Below, piece by piece: positions 56,068-64,000 of a stretch of DNA of 64,000 nt. The stretch's first letter is position 1; every line of letters starts with the position of its first letter. The position numbers were made by a program, and so were the translations under genes. The notes beneath the pieces are model-generated. The model saw only the letters and a list, made by a program, of their open reading frames with translations, was not told the origin of the DNA and did no database searches. The stretch is taken from positions 1-64,000 of the forward strand of contig NZ_QSDR01000020.1 in NCBI RefSeq assembly GCF_003464085.1. The letters run 5' to 3'. The DNA comes from Clostridium sp. AM58-1XD (GTDB lineage: Bacteria; Bacillota; Clostridia; Lachnospirales; Lachnospiraceae).

Positions 56068-56202
56068 ATGATGGAAGCCATCCGGCAGAAGTCCCTGGAG
56101 GTAATTCCAGCAGAACATCTTCCTCAGCTTCATTATGAAAGCGATTATATGGATTCCTACATCTCCGGGCTTGCACAAATCGCTTTCAACCATCTGTTTT
56201 GA
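56068..56202 (+). pseudogene. Possible C-terminal gene fragment
   Basis: An open frame of 44 residues on the plus strand from ATG 56068, beginning MMEAIRQKSLEV and ending GLAQIAFNHLF, coding-like in composition but with no convincing ribosome site. It could be the tail of a lost gene. Family not recognised. The rest of 55918-56337 holds only hairpins. Confidence 0.3.
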
Positions 56203-56207
56203 ACAAA

Positions 56208-56296
56208 GAGTTCCGCTTGGAGGAACTCTCGCGGTGCCGCGCGGCTGCTTCAGCAGCCATTAACCTCTGCGCGGCATACGCCTCCCTGCGGAGCGC
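56208..56296. repeat. Cluster of small hairpins
   Basis: GAGTTCC/GGAACTC, CGCGG-TG-CCGCG, GGCTGC-TTCA-GCAGCC enclosed by CCGCGC/GCGCGG, and a further GCGC pair. Similar in layout to the clusters at 27234 and 33807. Confidence 0.5.
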
Positions 56297-56337
56297 TTTT
56301 AATTCATAAGACGTAATTTTTCAAGAAAGAAACAACA

Positions 56338-56391
56338 CGAGAGTGCTGCCTGGAGCAATTAGTCTTTCAATTGCTCCTGCAACACTCTCGT
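56338..56391 (-). terminator. Terminator of the giant surface protein gene
   Basis: Stem ACGAGAGTG...CACTCTCGT enclosing GGAGCAATT/AATTGCTCC, about 36 bases past the stop; the minus strand then reads GTTGTTTCTTTC. Confidence 0.8.
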
Positions 56392-56426
56392 ACTATGTTT
56401 TATGCCGTTCAATTCTGTATTTTATC

Positions 56427-59400
56427 TTATTCTTCTTCCGTCTCCTTCTTACGCCTCAATGCCATTGCTCCGATCAAAGCGCCTGCCATGATGGCCGTAA
56501 GCAGCGCATATGGAAGATTTCCTGTATCCCCTGTCTTTGGAAGTCCAAGCGGCACACCGCCGTCGTCAATCTGGAATGGAAAGCTGGCAAGCGGTACGCC
56601 GTTCTCATCGATCGTAGTCAGCGTATAGATGCCGGACTCCAACTCCAGATGAACGCTTCCGTTTTCTACAGGTCCGCGGTAAACCTCGCGATCGCTTCAT
56701 CCTTTACCTCTACTTCAGAAACATCATCCCCAGGCACAGTAATATCGATTCCACCTCCTGGATTCTTTTCCATCTGAACAGGAGGTCTGCCCGGCTTGTC
56801 CGGCTCGATGACAGCCGGTCCTGCCGGCTGAACCGTATCCGGGTTCAATGGGTCTGCCGGATTCACCGGATCTGTCGGATTCAGTGGGTCTGTGGGGTTT
56901 ACCGGGCCCGTCGGGCTCAGCGGATCTGCCGGATTCGTCTCTTGTTCAGTCTCAACTCCCGGCCCCGCCGAATTCGTGTCTCCGGCTCCCGGCTTTGTAC
57001 CAGGCGTTGTGCTGCTTCCGCCGCCACCGCCACCGCCTCCGCTTCCGGAGGATTTCCGCTTAAATCCGATACCCAGATCAAGAGGAACCGGTACCTCATC
57101 CATCACAATCTCCACATTCGTTATCCTGGAACCGGAATACGTATATACTGCCTTTCCTGACACGGTAACCTTCGTCGGCACGCCGTAGATGTCCACCTCG
57201 ATCTCTTCCGTAAATGTTCCGTCTTTCAATACTGTGATTGTAACTGGTTTCGAAAGACCAGGTCCTCCTACAAGAAGCTTTTCGACCTCAGCCGTATAGG
57301 CGCCTGCTGCTGTTCCCATTACCCGGGAGCCGTTATAACGAATATCTCCGCCCTCTCCGATACTTCCGGACACGCCCTGTTCATTTACGGAACCAGTCTC
57401 CGTGCCGGTCAGGAGATGGCCTTTGATCGTGGGGATAAATGTAACTTCTACAGCGGTCTGTTTCGGCATATTCTCCGCTTTGTCTGCCAGCGCCATGGTG
57501 ATCGTTCCGTCTGAAGCCTGAGCGATATCAGTCTCCGGAAAACGTTCCAGAAGTTCCTTATAGCACGGGTCGGATAATGGTTTCATCCGGCCGCTTTCAT
57601 CGCAGTAGTCTTTGACCGTAACCGTCTTCTCCAGTTCTGTCCCGTAATCCGTATATCTGATTACAAGGCTGCCTCCCGTCATCCAGTGCTGCTCCGGTTT
57701 CCAGAAAATGGCTGTCTTGTCCGGCTGATACGGATCGGTATCCGGCTTGTCAGGATTTGAACTGCTCTCCGTAATGACGGTCACCCGGCCGCCTGCCGTC
57801 GAACTTCCTTCTCCTGAAACGGCTGAGCCGGGATTCTCCGTCACGTTGGTGATCTTCAGCTTTCCTGAAGCCGTATTCGTGAAACTGGCCTCGCTGATTC
57901 CATCCTTCACGATGATTCCCGCGCTGTGATCCGCCGTCACTTCGTAGCCTTCCGCTCCAATTTCTTCCACCTGGTATGTAAAGCCTGCCGGAAGTCCCGT
58001 CAGCAGGAATTTCTCATCGGCCCGGATAGTGATGATCCCGTCTGACGCCGTCATCCGTTCTGCTGACGGAGCCGCTGCTGCCACATCGGCGCCCAACCCC
58101 TGAAATACCTTATAGCCGCCTGTATAAATCTGCGGCTGCATCGCCGCTCCAAAACCGTCCGGTCTTGTGAGCGTCACCTTGAAACGGAATTCCTCGTCAG
58201 CTCCCTTCACCCTCTGTTTGCTCACGGAAAGTCCGCCCTGAATCAGGGTGTTTGTAAAATATGTGGCTTCCGAAGATGTGGCTGTGACCGTCGTATAGAA
58301 GTCTGTCCCATCTTCCCGTACCTCATAGTCTACCGGCTGTCCCTCTTTTGGGTGGCCTGCCGGATAAACAGCCGGAAGCCCCTTCAGCGTATATGTCCAG
58401 CCGTCCCTGTGGGCCGCAGGCTGCGGATTCAGCTTCACGCCGTCCGCCCATACGCTGAACGAGATGGAAGACGGTCTGACGTGATACTTGTCATTTTCGT
58501 CGTTCCACGTCTTCGTGACCGTCCAGTCTTCCAGCGTATCCAGGGTATTCGTCAGTTCGTATCCGTCCTGTATAAGGGTGTATCCTGCCGGAACCGTTTC
58601 TTTTACAGTCCATGTGATTTCTTCCTTCTGGACCTCGCCGTTTTCTGTAAGTATAAGATACTTAGGAAGACCTTTGTATTCATATTTCCAGGTGTCTCCC
58701 TGTTTTGTCCATACCGGCTGTCCGACCGCCGGAACCTGAATCCACTCTGTCCTGCTCTTTGTACTTCCTGTTAAGGTAAGTGCGATAGAATCCGGACGCG
58801 TATGGAAGAAACTGCTCTTGTCGATCCATATCTTTGTTCCGCTCACCTGTGCCGTATCCAGTGCATTGGTAAGCATTTGCGTGAACTTCTTTCCTGTGCC
58901 GGCCGCAGACTCTGATACTGCTTCATCGGACCATACGTAACCGTTCGCCTCATCGTTCACTTCTGCCGCCCTGTAAGAATAGGCATTTCCGTTCTTATCA
59001 TGAGTCGGAAGGCCGGTGAACACATCTGCCCATTTCCACACATTGCCGTCATATTCCTCATCGTCTTTTTCTTTTGTGAGCTTCCTGCCCCAAATACCGC
59101 CGCCAAGCTGTATTCCGTCAGTAACACCTGCCGGGCGGACGACATCCGTCCAGTTCTTCTGATCTCCTTCATCCACACTTCTCTGAAGCTTCACCGTAAT
59201 CGTTTCCGGCCTCGTATGATAGTAATTGTCACTGTCATCCCATGTTTTTTCAATGTCTACGGAAGCCGTATTCATGGTATTGGTGATCTGAAAGACCTCT
59301 ATTTCTTCCGTACCTGATGTCTCCGATGAAACTTTCATGGACTGCGTATATCCGGGAACACCGCCTGCTGCCTCCTCTGCCGTATACACAATCGGCACTT

Positions 59401-62400
59401 CGGTTTTTTCCCCGTCGTCTCCAATATTTTCAGACACTGGTATCTCGGCAGGTTTTTCCAGGTATATGTCCACGCTGCGGCAGGATCGCTTCCAGAGAGC
59501 GTTACTGGCGCTCCGACAGCTTCTTTCCTTGTGCTGCCATCCTCCGTATAGCTCTTGTACAGCTGCACCTGAATCTCATCCGGGCGTGAATCATCTCCCC
59601 ATACGCTGTCCTGATCCCACAGCTTGGCAACTTTCTTCTCAACGGCATTCAGGGTATTCGTAACCGTCACCACAGCTGTCTGCTTTTCCGGCGTAGGCGC
59701 GCCGTCTTGCCGCAGTCCCGTCTTTCCTGTCACCTTGCACAGATCGCCGTCAGCTGCTGCCGTGCAGCCAAAAAGGTTTTCGGGCAGCGCAGACTGGCTC
59801 ACCTCGTATCCCTGTATCGGCGTCTCGACTACCCAGTAGGTGATCTTCCTGCTGCGTTCCCTTTCACTATCCCACATGGACACCGGAAGATCAGACCAGG
59901 CCGCCGTATCCGTCCACACTTCAGAACCGTCTGACGGTTTATTGAGGGTCACAGGATTCGTATTGGATGATCCTGAAAGCGGAACATACTTCTCTGCCTG
60001 TTTTCCCTCCGCCTGCCGGTACAAAGTAAACGTAAGCGTTTCCGGCCTCGTGATATCTTTGACCTCAGAATCGCCGGCCCATGTCTTGGACGCTGTCACA
60101 GACAGCGTTCTCGGTGTATAGGAATTGGTGAATGATGCAGAAGCCGCTGCTTTTTCCCCGTCTGAAGCGCTTGAAGTGTTACTTAAGTCAGCAGGAACTA
60201 CGGTGATTCCATTTTTCTGACCGTCTCCGGCCGTATACAGGGCCGACCATGGATCAGCCGTCTGATCCGCCGGCCATTCTTCCACAATCCGGTAACTGTA
60301 TTCTTTGCCATCAGTATTTCTTTCCGGAAGGGCATCCCACTGATATTTCCAGCCGTTTGCCTCATTCAGGTCTACAGCGCTTCGTTTATCAAAGTCACTG
60401 TATGAAGCGCCGTCCGTACTCGCCTGCAGGTGAACGGTGAGCGCTGCCGGCCGAATTCCATCCTGATTGCCGCCGTCCTTCCATACCTTTTCTACAGAAA
60501 CAGAGCCGGCCGCCTTCGCGGTATTTGTAATTACCGTTTTAAATCCAAATTCATCCGTGCTGAGATGGTAGGTAACAGTATAATTCCCAAGTTCCGTATT
60601 TTCTTCCAGCGCATTGCCTGAAGAGTCGAGTTCAAATACCTTGTATTCAAATTCTGTTCCATCCCTGTCCTTTGCCGGAAGTCCTTTGAACTCGCCCTTC
60701 CAGTCGGTTCCGCCAGTCAGCTTCAGGAATACTGCCGTCTCCGCGCTGCCGTCTGATTTCAGGACCGGCTTCCATTCCGCTTCTCCTGTCCCGCCTTTCT
60801 GTCTGCGGTACAGTCCGACCGTAACTTCCTCAGGCCGGGTTCCATAAGCATCCTTGTTATCCGCCCATACTTTCTCGGCCCTGCAGGACACCTCCTGAAT
60901 GGAATTGGTCATAGTTACCGTCATCGCCGGTTTCTCCGCCAGATGATCGGACGGGGAAAATCCCTTTCCTGAATCACTTCCACTAGGAGCATTTCCTCCC
61001 GTCCAGCTTGAACCCAGGCTGTAGCTTCCAATGAGATTTTTTCCCTCTCCATCCAGTGCCTTCTCTTTTACAGAATAGTAGATGATACTTCCCTTTCCAC
61101 TGTCTCCTTCACGGTGCATATAGGGCAGGCCTTCAAATGTGCCTTTCCAGTCATTTCCTGCATTCAGGGCGATTTCATATGTACTGCCGTCCTTTACATA
61201 TGGTATGGGCTCATTACCCGATATACCTGCATACCACTGATATAGAGACGCCTTGATCTCCGACGGCCTGAGCTTCCACGCATCATCGCCGTCGTTCCAT
61301 TTCTTCTCCGCTGTCAGACTGATATTCGCAATTTCGGCATGTCTGTTCGTTACGATATAGACACCGCTTCCATTCAGGCCATACTCAGTCGTATATCCCG
61401 GCAGAGGCTTGTCATCTGTTCCTCCTGATGCGGCCGACTCTTTCACAGAGTACCGGCTTTCTCCCGATCCATCAGCCTTGAGTTTAGGCAGGTCGTCCCA
61501 CTGTACGGTCCACGGTTCATATTCCCTGCCGTCTCCCGGCGCAGCGCCCGGGTCCTCCGTTCCGTCGATTACGGCTGTTTTTCCGGGGAGTTCTTTTCCG
61601 TCTCTTACGAGAATAAAGGTAACGCTCTCCGGCCTGAGACCGTCGAGATTATCATTGTCATCCCATGCCTTTTTGGCGCTGAAGGAGGTAACTTCTCCTG
61701 ACCGCCGAAGCGTGTTCGTAATCTCGGTCTGGTAGGCGATAAAGTCTGTACCGGCTTTTACGCTGTCAGAATACACGGGCACATCGTAATTGACGATGCT
61801 ACCGGCACTTCCGTCAAATACTTCTCTTACCCGGTACTCGGCCAGCACCCGGCTGCCGCTGGAATAATCATATTTTGGAAGGCCGCTGAACCCGCGCTTC
61901 CAATTGTTTTGATCTGTACCCGCCGAATTCGACTTCGTTATTGTGACAATGCCGTTCTCATCTGCCGCTTCATCCTTGATCTTATATGGCGTCCAATTCT
62001 GATGTCCGTCTATGCTGCGTTCGATCTGCACCCGAATCTCATCCGGCCTCGTCAGATAGACATTCTCATCGTCATCCCAGTTTTTCTGTACATCGAGCGA
62101 CACGGTATCCAGTTTGTTGGTCAGCTCTGCCGCCAGCTCCGTTCCGACTGCAGGAGCCCCTTTGGACACGGAAATCTCCTTCGAGTCATTGTATCCGTCA
62201 ACCTTTGACTCTACTATGGTGTATACGTATGGTTTTCCATTGGCAGCATAGCGGCGCAGTTCGCCGTTATGGCCTGGTTTACTGATGTCCGGCGTAAAGG
62301 TGTAAGACCAGATGTCGGAACCGGAATCTGAAGAAACTGTTTTCTGGATAAGCCAGTCTGTAATATTTTCTCCCCTATCGGGATCACCCGGAGCTGTATA

Positions 62401-64000
62401 TGTATATCCTTCCGCTTTTCGGTAAACCTGAAAATGCAGTTTGTCCGAAGCAGGCCTCGTCCCATAGAAGCTGCTGCTGTCATTCCATTTCTTTGTGACT
62501 ATGATATTCGCGAACTGATTGTCGGAAGTATCCCCGTCATAAGTATTGGTAAGTTCTGCAGCCGCTTCCTTAGCTTCACCCTCAAATGCGCCTACCGGAA
62601 GCTTCGTCACTTCATTGTATCCGTTAATCTGAACCTCTCTTACCTCATACTGGTATTCCAGGCCGTTCGGAGCATATTTCGGAAGATCAGTAAATCTACA
62701 TCCATAAGAGTCAGGAGCGCTGCTTAATTTTGTGATGACCCCTTTCTTATATGCCGTATTTCTCGTGTATTCCAGGGTACCCGCTCCATCCGGAGCTTTC
62801 ATCACACGTTCCAGATGCACGTCTGCTTCCGGATACTCTCCGGCTGCCGCCAGTTCTGCTGCAGCTACATCCCATACTTTATTCAGCTGAATCGCGTATT
62901 CCGTACTCTCATGATACGTATTCACCAGATGAAAATCATGATTATATTCCGGATCCATGGCCTCAAATCCCATCGGGGTATTTTCTTCCCTGACGGCATA
63001 TATGATCATTTTCCCCGTATTCTTATCATATTTCGGCAGACCGGTGAATTCAAATGACGGCAGCCCGCTCCTGAGATGGAAGGATTCCACCAGATTTCCG
63101 TCCATATCCTTAGCTTCCTCCCATGCGCTGCTGTCATTTCCGCTGTCTTCCAGAATATATCCTGCTTTCATGCGATAAAGTTTCAGTTCGATCTCAGGAT
63201 AGTCTTCCGAATGGAGAACCCCCATATTCTGCCAGATTTTCTTTCCGGAAACCGTCCTTTCAGCGGAAGGAATATTGATGATGGTCCCGCCCAAAGGAGC
63301 TCCCTGGCTCAATTCATATTCCGGATTCCCGGAATCTCCGTCTAACCCAGGCACTTCTCCGAGTCCGCTGCCCATCTCCCAGTCATTATTTTTTGGCGCA
63401 TCTTTCCCATAATAAAGCTTGTAATCGCTGGATACGTGAACGCCCTCTTTTACGTAATAAGTAATTGGATATCCCTCATTTGTATAAAGGGGAAGGCTGG
63501 ATTCGAAGATGCCGATCCAATGATTTGTCTCTGCAGCACCATCCTTTACCTTGTCCCAATGATAATTGACCCCGTCCACCTGTTCCTGTTTTAGTTCTGT
63601 TCTGCCTGAAATCTTATATTCCTTCCACAGTTCCAGATAGATGTCAGGTCTGGAGCTCTCCAGCGGTCCATCGTCTTTCCAGATTTTATGGATCATGGGG
63701 CTGAGTACGGTATCGCTCTTCTGGTTTACAGCCTCAAAAGCGATCCTGTCCCGCTTATGATGGGTAACATTATCCCCATCTACACCGAGTTCATATGTTC
63801 CGCCTGAGACAGAGCACACATACGGTTCGCCGTACAGTGTAAATGCACCGCCTGTTGTATCCTGATCTCCCACCTTCACTTCTACCATGAAATAACTGTA
63901 AAGACGCCCTTTTTCATCATATTTATCTAGTCCGGTGATGTCCAGCTTCCACGCTTTTGTTTCTTTTCCATTTCCGTTTTGGTATTCTGTATCAGGTTTG
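56427..64000 (-). pseudogene. Giant Cna-B repeat LPxTG surface protein, partial at its N-terminus, frame broken twice
   Basis: Covalently anchored cell-wall protein, more than 2500 residues in the window; the 5' end lies beyond position 64000 (the frame is open to the edge). At least 14 Cna-B repeats are visible, each with a K(x)W-x-D...RP core followed by a beta-sandwich (for example VTKKWND..., VSVEKVWKD..., VDIEKTWDD...), then a SpaA/prealbumin-like region, a Pro-rich wall-spanning stretch (PADPLSPTGPVNPTDP) and the sorting signal LPKTGD, a hydrophobic helix and RRKK. Two one-base losses break it at about 59437 and 56676, and each adds back to continuous sequence. Probably an adhesin or pilus-type stalk; Cna-B domains often carry isopeptide bonds. 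A terminator follows. Confidence 0.85.

Noticed and set aside
59000..63500. Several plus-strand open frames of 60-110 codons within the giant gene
   Set aside because: They are antisense to a continuous Cna-B frame with clear domain repeats, and lack ribosome sites.

Overview
The window looks like chromosome of a gut-type Clostridia, most likely family Lachnospiraceae. The evidence is the ruvA-ruvB-zapA-U32-rodA-pbp gene order, the MBOAT/DHHW/DUF4358/SGNH acylation cluster, an Rpn-family gene, DUF5662, a LPxTG-anchored Cna-B protein and sigma-A promoters with 17-bp spacers. No rRNA, tRNA, CRISPR array or insertion sequence was seen. Most genes lie on the minus strand.

Layout. 0.2-2.4 kb: GntR/FCD regulator convergent with an NCS1 nucleobase-type permease. 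2.6-7.6 kb: mglBAC-type sugar ABC transporter followed by a LacI regulator. 7.8-12 kb: cysK, M32 carboxypeptidase, a small gene, a heptad-repeat coiled-coil gene, Nudix. 12.2-15.7 kb: three-subunit xanthine-dehydrogenase-type molybdoenzyme. 15.8-23 kb: cell-wall synthesis (PBP, RodA/FtsW), U32, zapA and ruvAB, with a candidate LexA site ahead of ruvA. 23.3-29.8 kb: YprB-like nuclease, DUF5662, cold-shock gene, membrane protein plus M15 endolysin, hslO, methyltransferase, HAD. 30-35.6 kb: pckA, diguanylate cyclase, SleB-type hydrolase, ybaK. 35.6-40.9 kb: HAD and an exopolysaccharide/wall O-acylation operon. 41.2-44.4 kb: AGCS symporter, an orphan HELTH metalloprotease-like protein, XRE regulator plus membrane partner. 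44.6-53.7 kb: a tripartite tricarboxylate transporter, SAF-domain oxidoreductase and cupin gene behind a near-perfect sigma-54 promoter, with a PrpR_N-type sigma-54 activator next door and an M20 amidohydrolase and VOC gene upstream. 53.8-56.2 kb: Rpn gene, an Rpn remnant, VanW. 56.4-64 kb: the C-terminal part of a giant Cna-B repeat surface protein running off the window.

The most striking global feature is that thirteen recognisable genes are each broken by one or two short indels, nearly all readable as loss of one base from a G/C (or T) run. Both reading frames are otherwise conserved across every break. This points to uncorrected sequence error (or very recent decay) rather than to real pseudogenes. 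I give each such gene its full extent and mark the break.

The best candidates for less-described biology are the sigma-54 carboxylate regulon, the HELTH protein with a Ser/Thr-rich tail, the giant adhesin, the heptad-repeat protein, and clusters of tiny hairpins in several intergenic gaps.
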